In this document: one piece after another, positions 1 through 5,470 of the stretch
Position numbering within the stretch: the first letter of the stretch is position 1
Layout of the letters: each line of letters starts with the position of its first letter
Assembly (NCBI GenBank): GCA_023248835.1
Contig: JAHFDU010000065.1
Span: forward strand, 1 to 7,922
Direction: 5' to 3'
DNA length: 7,922 nt
Source: Myxococcales bacterium
Lineage (GTDB): Bacteria; Myxococcota_A; Polyangia; Palsa-1104
Translations under genes and position numbers: made by a program
The notes under the pieces: generated by a model
Told to the model about the DNA's origin: nothing
The model's input: only the letters and a program-made list of their open reading frames with translations
Databases searched by the model: none

Positions 1-687
1 ATTTTGCCCTACAAAGATCGGCTGCAGCTGATGTCGCGCTATCTCCAGCAGCTGGTGATGGAATCGATCGGCAAAGAGCGTGATCGCGACGGAAAGGTGG
101 TTCATCAGGGCATCGCGGTGTACGGCAACAAAGGCTCGACCGATCAGCACGCCTACCTGCAGCAGCTGCGCGAAGGGGTGGCCAATTTTTTTGTCACCTT
201 TATCGAGGTGCTGCGCGATCGGCAAGGTCCCTCGGCCGCGCTCGAGAGTGGCGCCACCTGTGGCGACTATTTGCTCGGATTTCTCCTCGGCACCCGGCGT
301 GCGCTTTACGAAAATGGGCGCGACTCGGTGACCATCACACTGCCCGAAGTGAGCGCATTTACCGTCGGTGCGCTGATTGCGCTGTACGAGCGCGCGGTCG
401 GAATCTACGCCGAGCTTACCAACATCAACGCCTATCATCAGCCCGGTGTTGAAGCCGGAAAAAAAGCCGCCACCTCAGTGCTTGATTTGCAAACCTTGCT
501 CATCGCGCACCTGCACAGCCATCGCGGCCAGCCGTTTACCGTCGACAAATTGGCCGCAGACTTAAAACAATCGGACGACGTCGAGACCCTGTTCAAGATT
601 TTAGAGCACGCCTGCGCCAATCCCGACCACGGCATCACCCGCAAGCCGGGACCGTCGTTGCGCGAAACCAGCTATTTACTCGCCTGA
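1..687 (+). CDS. pgi: Glucose-6-phosphate isomerase, C-terminal part (5' end outside window)
   Basis: Phosphoglucose isomerase interconverts glucose-6-phosphate and fructose-6-phosphate in the cytoplasm (glycolysis/gluconeogenesis). The frame is open from base 1 and starts mid-domain at LPYKDRL, so the TTG at base 4 is an internal Leu, not a start. About 228 residues of the second SIS domain remain. Visible family signatures are RYLQQLVMESIGKE (around residues 12-25), the strongly conserved YGNKGSTDQHAYLQQLREG (40-58), and a variant of the second PGI signature, YHQPGVEAGKK, whose first Lys (bases 460-462) is the expected catalytic lysine. The signature usually has Asp or Asn where this has His. 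The final ~70 residues form a helical tail (HSHRGQPFTVDKLAADL) seen in the shorter bacterial/cyanobacterial-type PGI subfamily. The stop codon overlaps the end of the convergent minus-strand gene by 16 bp. Identification is firm; only the 5' end is missing. Confidence 0.96.
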   Translation: MLPYKDRLQLMSRYLQQLVMESIGKERDRDGKVVHQGIAVYGNKGSTDQHAYLQQLREGVANFFVTFIEVLRDRQGPSAALESGATCGDYLLGFLLGTRRALYENGRDSVTITLPEVSAFTVGALIALYERAVGIYAELTNINAYHQPGVEAGKKAATSVLDLQTLLIAHLHSHRGQPFTVDKLAADLKQSDDVETLFKILEHACANPDHGITRKPGPSLRETSYLLA

Positions 688-1073
688 AGTCGGAAATAGG
701 CGCGCCACAAATACAGGCCGATCACCAGGTTCGCCGGTGAGACCGCAGCCAGTGAGAGGCGGCCGAACCAGGTCACGTCGTGACAGAGTGCGAGATAGGT
801 CCAGTCGGTGAACATGTCGGACAGGCGCACGCCGGCGACGACAAGCAGCCATTCGGGTCGCTCTTTCCATTTGAACGCGGCGATGGTTTGCAAAAGCGCA
901 AAAGCCGCCCAGGCTGCCGCCGTGCGTGGCAGCAAAGCTTGCGGATCGATGTAGGGCGCACCGTGAAAGATGGCGAACCACAAACTGGGCGCGAAAAATC
1001 CGACCGTAAACAGTCCACAGTCGAAGAGCGCGAGTGAAAAGAGAAGCCAGCGAATACGGTGCATGGCGTGCAT
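672..1073 (-). CDS. Small integral membrane protein, four predicted helices, unknown function
   Basis: I do not recognise a named family. The 133-residue product is strongly hydrophobic. Predicted membrane segments are at about residues 7-28 (WLLFSLALFDCGLFTVGFF), 48-66 (AAAWAAFALLQTIAAF), 72-97 (EWLLVVAGVRLSDMFTDWTYLAL) and 105-128 (LSLAAVSPANLVIGLYLWRAYF). A short basic loop, KWKERP, sits between helices 2 and 3, and buried-type Asp residues (LSDMFTDW) occur in helix 3. The frame stays open upstream to 1304, but I chose the ATG at 1073 because hydrophobicity starts there and the upstream part overlaps the hydrolase coding sequence. A second in-frame ATG at 1064 is equally possible, and neither has a good Shine-Dalgarno. 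The gene diverges from the hydrolase with only about 42 bp between starts, and its TAG stop lies inside the last codons of pgi. The hydrophobic pattern supports a real gene; the function is unknown. Confidence 0.7.
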   Translation of the reverse strand: MHAMHRIRWLLFSLALFDCGLFTVGFFAPSLWFAIFHGAPYIDPQALLPRTAAAWAAFALLQTIAAFKWKERPEWLLVVAGVRLSDMFTDWTYLALCHDVTWFGRLSLAAVSPANLVIGLYLWRAYFRLQASK

Positions 1074-1115
1074 GGCGAGATTGACATTGCTCGCGTGACG
1101 TTCAAAGGTCAATTC

Positions 1116-1784
1116 ATGGCGGTCGAGATCTTTCAAACTGAAGTTGGGCTGCTGGGCAATTTCAATGAGCTGATTGCCGACGCAGCGACGAGAAAATGTG
1201 CGGTGGTCGATCCGGCGTACGAAGTTGATCGGCTGCTTAGCGAAGCTCGGGCGCGGAATTGGCAGATCGAAGCGATACTCATCACCCACACCCATCACGA
1301 TCACATCGAAGGGGCAGAGGAAATGGCGCGCGCGACCGGCGCGACGCTGTATGTCGGTGCTGGAGAAGCGGACGCAGCCATGGCGGCGGTACCATCGGCC
1401 AAGCTGGTTGCCCTTTCCGGTGGCGAAACCATTGCCCTAGGCGAAACCTCCATCGAAACCCTGGCAACCCCCGGTCACACTCTCGCCGGGACGTCGTATC
1501 TCATCGGTGGCGCGGTGGTGACTGGCGACACCTTGTTTGTCGGCGGCGTCGGTCGCACCGATTTTCCGGGCGGCAGTCCGCAGATTCTTTGGCAAAGTTT
1601 GCAAAAATTGGCGGCGCTTCCCGAGGAGACGCGGGTCTATCCCGGCCATGACTATGGTCAATCGCCGACCTCGACGATCGGCTGGGAGCGGCTGCACAAT
1701 CCCTATCTGCTGTGCCAAAGCGAAACAGAATTCGTTGCGCTGCGCACCGGCAAGAACGCACCCCGGCCCCTCCGACGTGGGTAA
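1116..1784 (+). CDS. MBL-fold metallo-hydrolase, glyoxalase II / ETHE1-like
   Basis: A 222-residue cytoplasmic metallo-beta-lactamase-fold hydrolase. The metal-binding set is complete: HTHHDH at residues 58-63 (HxHxDH motif), His121 in TPGHT, Asp138 in TGDTLFVGGVGRTDF and His178 in YPGHDYG. The GDTLFxGGxGRTDFxGG block and the closing STIGWERLHNPYL are typical of the hydroxyacylglutathione hydrolase / persulfide dioxygenase branch, whose members act on thioesters or glutathione persulfide. The long C-terminal glutathione-binding domain of classical glyoxalase II is absent, so the substrate cannot be named. I chose the ATG at 1116 because AAAGGT lies about 6 bases upstream and the family homology begins at VEIFQTEVGLLGNF. 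An earlier in-frame ATG at 1059 would run into the divergent gene. The 15-residue tail ALRTGKNAPRPLRRG looks low in structure. The gene converges on the vapC remnant seven bases after its stop. Confidence 0.9.
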   Translation: MAVEIFQTEVGLLGNFNELIADAATRKCAVVDPAYEVDRLLSEARARNWQIEAILITHTHHDHIEGAEEMARATGATLYVGAGEADAAMAAVPSAKLVALSGGETIALGETSIETLATPGHTLAGTSYLIGGAVVTGDTLFVGGVGRTDFPGGSPQILWQSLQKLAALPEETRVYPGHDYGQSPTSTIGWERLHNPYLLCQSETEFVALRTGKNAPRPLRRG

Positions 1785-1791
1785 GCCGGCC

Positions 1792-2210
1792 TCACTTGAG
1801 CGCAGCGAACGGATTCATGCAAGCAACGCCAGTGCGTAGGACGTCTTTGATATTCCTGGTCACCAAGGTCAACGATGGACACGAGCGGTCGCAGCAAGCA
1901 GGCCGTCGATGGCGGAGATCGGCCCGTTCGCTCCCATGCGTCCCCACTCTTCAGCAATACGCTGATCGACAGGCAGGATTCGATCGCTGTGGCTTGTGAC
2001 CACGCGATCGAGCCAACCATCCAGCGCCGTCGCAGCTTTGACGTCGCGGCGGCGGATCGACTCGATGCCGCGACGGATTTCGCCAATGACCAAGACGCTC
2101 AAATGAATTTCCTCATCGGGGACAGCGGCGAACCATTCGGCAACATGAGAATCACAGCGCTCGCGCTTGCGCAGCTCGGAAAGCACGTTGGTATCGAGCA
2201 GCCAGCTCAC
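1792..2210 (-). pseudogene. vapC: VapC/FitB-type PIN-domain toxin, disrupted by a -1 frameshift
   Basis: VapC-type toxins are Mg-dependent PIN-domain endoribonucleases neutralised by a partner antitoxin. The frame opens with GTG at 2210 (VSWLLDTNVLSELRK) and carries acidic residues D6, E44 (VIGEIRRG) and D102 (SAIDGLLAATARVH). It then stops at a TGA at 1869-1871, after 113 residues. Shifting by one base at about 1871-1875 restores the missing C-terminus: LTLVTRNIKDVLRTGVACMN followed by PFAALK and TGA at 1792-1794. This supplies the fourth acidic residue (TRNIKD) and the NPF ending usual in the family. The restored length would be 139 residues, normal for FitB/VapC. As read, the product lacks the last catalytic strand and is probably inactive. 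A sequencing or assembly error is the alternative. It overlaps the antitoxin stop by four bases (GTGA), so translation is probably coupled. Confidence 0.88.
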
Positions 2211-2440
2211 AGCTTGACCGGGCGGCGGCGATCTCGGGCTCGTGAAAAATCATGATCGCGGCCCGCAGTTGGCATCGCGAGCAGGAGCTGCTTGAGGCTG
2301 CTCTTCGCCTGCGATGGCGAAAGCACTACGCGCAGGATTTCACGATGTTCGGCTTCAGAAGAGCGCCCATGCTGGGCGGCCCTCGCTCGCAATCGACGAA
2401 CGATCACTTCGGCTAAACGTCGAACAATGAGCTGAGCCAC
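2207..2440 (-). CDS. vapB: FitA/VapB-type ribbon-helix-helix antitoxin
   Basis: A 77-residue antitoxin that should bind DNA as a dimer through its N-terminus and block the PIN toxin with its C-terminus. The first ~42 residues show the FitA-like ribbon-helix-helix pattern: a beta strand (AQLIVRRL), helix 1 (AEVIVRRLRARAAQHG), the RS turn, and helix 2 (SEAEHREILRVVL). The AAQHGRSxEAEHREIL stretch is highly typical of this family. The C-terminal part (LKQLLLAMPTAGRDHDFSRARD) is the expected toxin-binding tail. The GTG start at 2440 is supported by GAGG six bases upstream and by the domain beginning there. The frame is open further upstream, but that part is antisense-phase read-through of the phosphoesterase gene. 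The gene is intact while its toxin is frameshifted. Autoregulation is likely through the tandem repeat just upstream. Confidence 0.88.
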   Translation of the reverse strand: MAQLIVRRLAEVIVRRLRARAAQHGRSSEAEHREILRVVLSPSQAKSSLKQLLLAMPTAGRDHDFSRARDRRRPVKL

Positions 2441-2456
2441 ACGGCACCTCGACAAA

Positions 2457-2474
2457 ATGATAGCAATGATAGCA
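2457..2474 (-). promoter_or_regulatory. Tandem 9-bp repeat, probable vapBC operator/promoter
   Basis: ATGATAGCA occurs twice back to back on the plus strand (2457-2465 and 2466-2474), read as TGCTATCAT TGCTATCAT toward vapB. It lies 17 bp before the GTG start and fills most of the 38-bp gap between the phosphoesterase stop and vapB. TATCAT within it resembles a -10 box. FitA/VapB antitoxins bind short repeats at their own promoters, so an operator role is inferred. I see no convincing -35 hexamer. Confidence 0.55.
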
Positions 2475-2478
2475 TATG

Positions 2479-4056
2479 TTAGGGCGAGAGCCAGGGATGA
2501 ATCGGCAGGTCGACACAGGCTACCAGGGCGCTGCCGTCGGGGCGCTTGGGGCAAATGCGAAACAGCGTCGGCAACACTTCGATTGAGACGTAGTGGTGCT
2601 CGTTGACAAAGCTTGACACCGACGGCGGACACGCCGGCAAACCGAGCGTGCCGCAGGTTGGCGCCCGCAGCTCGGCACCGCCGCCGCCAGAGACCAAGTA
2701 GTGGAGTCCGCCGATGCGGCCACGCTCGTAATCGTGATCGTGGCCGCTCATGAATAGCGCGACGTGGTGGCGCTCGAGCAGCGGCACGTAAGAGTGCATG
2801 CATTCGCGGTTGCCACCGTGCATGCCCGAAGAAGACGGACCTTCGTGTGCAAAGACGAAAATTGGTCGATGGTGGCGGTTGGCGGTCGACAGATCGCGCT
2901 CGATCCAGGCGAGCTGGGTGGCAGAGCTGTAGACGTTCGAATCGAGAGCGACGAAGTGAATGCCGGCGGCATCGAAACTGTAATAGGCGCCGTCGGCCGA
3001 TGAGGGCAACGCAAAAGCATGAAAGAATCGCAGATAGATTGGCAGGCCGTGGCCGTGCATAGCGTACTCGTGGTTTCCGGCCGAAGGAAACAGCGCGAAA
3101 CGCGAAAGCAGTGGGGTTGCGATCGAAAAAAAGCGCTCCCAGTCACCGAGGTCCGAGCCGCGCCCGACCAGATCACCGGTGCCAAGCAGCAGGTCGGGAT
3201 CTTCCTCAGCGATCGCCCGCACCATCGCTTGATGGATGTCGTGGCCGGTGCGAACGTCGCCATAGACTACAAAGCGCAGCGGATGGCCGCGCGGCGGTAG
3301 GGTGCGAAAAGACGCCTCGGCGAGAGCGATCGGATCGGCGTGCGCGGCGCTTATCTCGACGCGATAGCGACAGAGGGTCCTGGCGTGCAGAGGGCGGAGT
3401 ACCAGTTCATGCTGAGTGCGCAGTTTGTCGTCGCTGACGTGATGTTCGAGATGTTCGCCAAAATCGATGCGCGCCCGCGTCGGTAGATCGGTTTCAAACA
3501 CCACGGTGACGCCGGTTTCAGACAGCGCCTGCAGATAAGGTCCGACGACGACACGCGCCACTTGCGACGATTCGACTTCGACATCGACGAAAGCGTTGTG
3601 AAGCGCGGTGCGAGGATGGGCTTCTATTGCCAGCACATTGTCGCCATTTTGCAAAAAATTGAGCGGCAACAAGATCGATTCCGATTCGCCGCCGTGAACA
3701 TCGGTGGCGACCGCGCTCGGTGACAGATCGTCAAGACGGCGGCGCGCAACTTCGTGTCCGTTGAAAAACAGGGCCATGCCGTGCAAGTAGCGCACGTGAG
3801 CGGTCAGGGTGGCTGGGTGCGCGTCGCTGCCAAACGAAAAGTGAAAACGGCGATAGACCGCGCCAAGGCAGCTACCGCCGTCACTGTTTTTGGAGGGCCA
3901 GCCGCTGTCGTCAAACTTGGGGTCGCGCCAGTCGTGCGGCGGAGCGAAACAGAGCGACCGAGCGTTGTCGCCAAATCGTAAGGCGGTCATGGAGTCGACG
4001 TGCAGCGGCATCGAGCCGAGACATACCGAAAGAGCCAGCGAAAGACGAAAAAACAC
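2479..4056 (-). CDS. Secreted calcineurin-like metallophosphoesterase (purple acid phosphatase type)
   Basis: A 525-residue exported phosphoesterase. The N-terminus (VFFRLSLALSVCLGSMP) is a short signal peptide. Residues ~24-165 look like a galactose-binding-type beta-sandwich (DPKFDDSGW, YRRFHF, MALFFNGHEVARR, GDNVLAIEAHP). Residues ~166-253 match the fibronectin-III-like domain found before purple acid phosphatases (VVVGPYLQALSETGVTVVFE ... FRTLPP). The catalytic domain (~258-500) carries the metal motifs in order: GDVR (Asp266), GTGDLVGRG (Asp295), GNHE (Asn328, His329), FAHEG (His404) and GHDHDYER (His439, His441). Arg replaces the usual His of GDxH. I chose the GTG at 4056 because AGAGGA lies nine bases upstream and the signal peptide then starts cleanly; an ATG at 4137 would add 27 residues ahead of it. 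Cysteines in the tail may form disulfides. The natural substrate is unknown. It may act on extracellular phosphomonoesters. Confidence 0.9.
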   Translation of the reverse strand: MFFRLSLALSVCLGSMPLHVDSMTALRFGDNARSLCFAPPHDWRDPKFDDSGWPSKNSDGGSCLGAVYRRFHFSFGSDAHPATLTAHVRYLHGMALFFNGHEVARRRLDDLSPSAVATDVHGGESESILLPLNFLQNGDNVLAIEAHPRTALHNAFVDVEVESSQVARVVVGPYLQALSETGVTVVFETDLPTRARIDFGEHLEHHVSDDKLRTQHELVLRPLHARTLCRYRVEISAAHADPIALAEASFRTLPPRGHPLRFVVYGDVRTGHDIHQAMVRAIAEEDPDLLLGTGDLVGRGSDLGDWERFFSIATPLLSRFALFPSAGNHEYAMHGHGLPIYLRFFHAFALPSSADGAYYSFDAAGIHFVALDSNVYSSATQLAWIERDLSTANRHHRPIFVFAHEGPSSSGMHGGNRECMHSYVPLLERHHVALFMSGHDHDYERGRIGGLHYLVSGGGGAELRAPTCGTLGLPACPPSVSSFVNEHHYVSIEVLPTLFRICPKRPDGSALVACVDLPIHPWLSP

Positions 4057-4075
4057 CCACCATTTTCCTCTCAGC

Positions 4076-4100
4076 GCGGCATTGCCGCAACCAAATTGTA
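4076..4100 (-). promoter_or_regulatory. Possible -10 box and leader palindrome of the phosphoesterase gene
   Basis: Toward the phosphoesterase start there is TACAAT (4095-4100), which could be a -10 box, followed by the perfect palindrome GCGGCA-T-TGCCGC (4076-4088). The palindrome begins about where transcription would start and ends 20 bases before the GTG. It could be an operator or a 5' hairpin of the mRNA. The -35 region is poor (GC-rich), so this is tentative. Confidence 0.3.
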
Positions 4101-4137
4101 AAGCCGTTTTTGCACGAGGCCGCGCTGTCGATCCCAC

Positions 4138-4265
4138 GGGGCGTGCCGCCCCGCCCCGTCGGCAAAGCCGTCGTTCGCCCTCGCACTCGGACCATTAAGG
4201 TCCGGCTCGGGCCGAACCCCACCCCTGCTACGGCGCGACTCCGCGCCGACGGCGCCTTTGGCGCC
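4138..4265. repeat. Cluster of four short GC-rich hairpins in the intergenic region
   Basis: Four perfect inverted repeats lie close together: GGGGCG-TGC-CGCCCC (4138-4152), CGGACC-ATTAA-GGTCCG (4188-4204), CGGCGCG-ACTC-CGCGCCG (4231-4248) and GGCGCC-TTT-GGCGCC (4251-4265). They lie between divergent genes, where terminators are not expected, and lack the following T-run of an intrinsic terminator. They could be decayed REP-like sequences or folded DNA/RNA. In a GC-rich background some short palindromes arise by chance. Confidence 0.45.
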
Positions 4266-4368
4266 TTGAAAATACTCAGCGGCGTTAGAAAATCTTCGCG
4301 CGCCGCGACGAATTTCGGAAGTAGTAGATCAGCACCGGCAAGCGCAAGAAAAACCGGTTAGAAATCTA
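4266..4368. other. Unassigned intergenic stretch left of the MITE
   Basis: No gene or RNA is recognised here. Small features visible are the 8-bp palindrome AACCGGTT (4352-4359) and TAGA-AA-TCTA (4359-4368), which abuts the left direct repeat of the MITE. Before insertion this would have been 40-80 bp from the 4648 gene, so it may contain that gene's original promoter, but no consensus -35/-10 pair stands out. Confidence 0.3.
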
Positions 4369-4378
4369 GGACAACCCA
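4369..4378 (+). repeat. Left copy of 10-bp target-site duplication (GGACAACCCA)
   Basis: GGACAACCCA directly abuts the outer end of the left terminal inverted repeat at 4379. The same ten bases, in the same orientation, directly abut the right end at 4594-4603. A perfect flanking direct repeat of this length is the usual scar of transposase-mediated insertion. Confidence 0.8.
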
Positions 4379-4593
4379 CAGGGGCGCCCGGAAGTCGGCG
4401 TTGATTCACGTTTCGCGATTCTTACCACCGCCGACAGCCGAGTAGCTGACAGCTGACAGTGGAGAAAAATCGCAAAATCGCGTTGACCCTCCCGTGAATT
4501 CGCTCTTGAAAGGAGGACTAGAGTAGGTGATTTCATGAATGAATCCGAAACTGTCGGCTGTGAGCTGTCGGCCCGGACTTTCGGGCGCCCCTG
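4379..4593. mobile_element. 215-bp MITE (non-autonomous transposable element)
   Basis: The left end reads CAGGGGCGCCCGGAAGTC (4379-4396). The right end (4576-4593), read on the opposite strand, is CAGGGGCGCCCGAAAGTC, a 17/18 match. The flanks are the perfect direct repeat GGACAACCCA. There is no transposase or other convincing gene inside, so any movement would need a transposase supplied in trans. Internal structure includes a subterminal inverted pair (GCCGACAG at 4430-4437 versus CTGTCGGC at 4551-4558), the tandem repeat GCTGACA GCTGACA (4445-4458), and an isolated strong Shine-Dalgarno-like AAAGGAGG (4509-4516). As I recall, ends beginning CAGGG and 8-10-bp duplications are features of the ISAs1 insertion-sequence family, so that family is a candidate parent; this is not proven. 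The element separates the upstream region from the 4648 gene and may alter its expression. Confidence 0.8.
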
Positions 4594-4603
4594 GGACAAC
4601 CCA
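4594..4603 (+). repeat. Right copy of 10-bp target-site duplication (GGACAACCCA)
   Basis: Identical to 4369-4378 and adjacent to the right inverted terminus. Removing one copy plus the element would restore a continuous site reading TCTA-GGACAACCCA-CCGGG. Confidence 0.8.
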
Positions 4604-4647
4604 CCGGGAAATTGCCAAAAGGTGCGAAAGACAATACCGTCGCCAAG

Positions 4648-5082
4648 ATGAACCCGCTTCCTTACGTGCGTGCGGCGCTGCTTTGCGAGCGCGTGCTGAC
4701 CGAGAAAGATGACTCGCTCTCGCTGATTCGCCTACTCGAGAAGCTGCAGATCGATCCGGTCGGCGACGGCCCGCTGAGAGTGCGGCTGTCGCTGTTGCTG
4801 ATGCTGATCGCGGGCGAGGTTTCACCCGGCGTCCACACCCTGCTCATGCAAATCGAAATGCCGTCGGGAAAAATGGTCGGCGAGCAGGGACGCACCATCG
4901 ATTTTCGCAATGCCACACGCGAGCAGTCGGTCAATTTTGTCGTCGACATTGATCTGCTCACCGAGGAAAGTGGGGTGCACTGGTTTTGGTTTGCTTTTAA
5001 CGACAAGAGCCAAGTACTCACCCGAACGCCGTTGATGGTCACACGGGCCAAACGAGGCGCGCCGGCCGAGAAAAAAGCGTGA
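4648..5082 (+). CDS. Conserved small protein of unknown function (DUF6941-like)
   Basis: A 144-residue predicted cytoplasmic protein. The opening NPLPYVRAALLCERVLTEKD, followed by SLSLIRLLEKLQIDP, resembles from memory the DUF6941 family, whose role is unknown; treat that as tentative. The rest alternates beta-rich stretches (VRLSLLLMLIAGEVSPGVHTL, NFVVDIDLLTEESGVHWFWF, QVLTRTPLMVTRAK) and ends in a Lys/Ala-rich tail. There is no signal peptide or membrane helix. I chose the ATG at 4648 because the family-like sequence begins there, although no strong ribosome site precedes it. A TTG at 4612 in the same frame would add 12 unremarkable residues. The stop overlaps the start of the YbjQ gene as GTGA, so the two are probably co-translated. 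A MITE ends 44 bases upstream of the right direct repeat boundary, so the 5' leader has been rearranged. Confidence 0.8.
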   Translation: MNPLPYVRAALLCERVLTEKDDSLSLIRLLEKLQIDPVGDGPLRVRLSLLLMLIAGEVSPGVHTLLMQIEMPSGKMVGEQGRTIDFRNATREQSVNFVVDIDLLTEESGVHWFWFAFNDKSQVLTRTPLMVTRAKRGAPAEKKA

Positions 5083-5468
5083 GCAGCCTTCAGCGCGTTC
5101 CGCGGCAGCCGTATGAAATTGCGCCGCCCGAAATCGCATCTGGACTTATCACCACCGCATTTTCGCTCGAGGGCTTCCGCACTCTGCGCACGCTCGGAAT
5201 CGTGCGCGGCATCGTGGTGCGTTCACGTTCGGTACTTGGCAATTTTGCCGCTGGCCTGCAAATGATGTTCGGCGGCAACATCACCCTGTTCACCAGCCTT
5301 TGCGAAACCGCGCGGCGCGACGCTTTTTTGGTGATGCTGCACCACGCCCATGAGCTCGGCGCCAATGCAGTCATCGGTATGCGCTACGACGCCACTGAAA
5401 TCATGGCTGGGGCGACGGAAGTGATCGCCTATGGCACTGCGGTGGTAGTCGAATCAGTGGCGCAGTAA
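5079..5468 (+). CDS. YbjQ family protein (PF01906-type)
   Basis: A 129-residue member of the YbjQ/UPF0145 family, labelled 'putative heavy-metal binding' in databases but without an established function. Family blocks are clear: ITTAFSLEGFRTLRTLGIVRG (24-44), GIVVRSRSVLGNFAAGLQMM (44-63), FGGNITLFTSLCETARRDAF (64-83), and the signature GANAVIGMRYDATEI (94-108), closing with EVIAYGTAVVVE (114-125). Bacterial homologues are usually about 105-110 residues; the extra length here is mostly an N-terminal extension (SSLQRVPRQPYEIAPPEIAS). These proteins form ring-like oligomers of alternating alpha/beta units. The GTG start at 5079 overlaps the previous stop by four bases, which with the weak Shine-Dalgarno suggests translational coupling. 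It converges with the lipoprotein gene, with only two bases between the stops. Confidence 0.92.
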   Translation: MSSLQRVPRQPYEIAPPEIASGLITTAFSLEGFRTLRTLGIVRGIVVRSRSVLGNFAAGLQMMFGGNITLFTSLCETARRDAFLVMLHHAHELGANAVIGMRYDATEIMAGATEVIAYGTAVVVESVAQ

Positions 5469-5470
5469 AT

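Noticed and set aside
1081..1086. Consensus TTGACA as a -35 box for the hydrolase
   Set aside because: It is only 30 bases before the start codon and no -10 box follows at 16-18 bp (AAAGGT is the ribosome site), so it is probably coincidence.
1074..1304. N-terminal extension of the minus-strand membrane protein gene (open frame up to 1304)
   Set aside because: It lies fully antisense to the well-supported hydrolase gene, is not hydrophobic and adds no recognisable domain; the natural start is at 1073 or 1064.
2441..2803. Upstream open frame leading into the antitoxin
   Set aside because: The part before 2440 overlaps the phosphoesterase coding sequence on the same strand in another frame and gives Arg/Ala-rich shadow sequence; the RHH domain starts at the GTG at 2440.
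4188..4204. Hairpin CGGACC-ATTAA-GGTCCG as an intrinsic terminator
   Set aside because: No T-run follows on either strand, and the site lies upstream of both flanking genes.
4110..4361. 83-codon plus-strand open frame in the intergenic region
   Set aside because: Its sequence is made of the GC-rich hairpins, lacks a ribosome site and resembles no family; it also begins antisense to the phosphoesterase leader.
4406..4825. 139-codon open frame on the minus strand across the MITE and the 4648 gene
   Set aside because: Ser/Arg/Ala-rich shadow of the plus-strand gene and the MITE, with no family resemblance or start signal.
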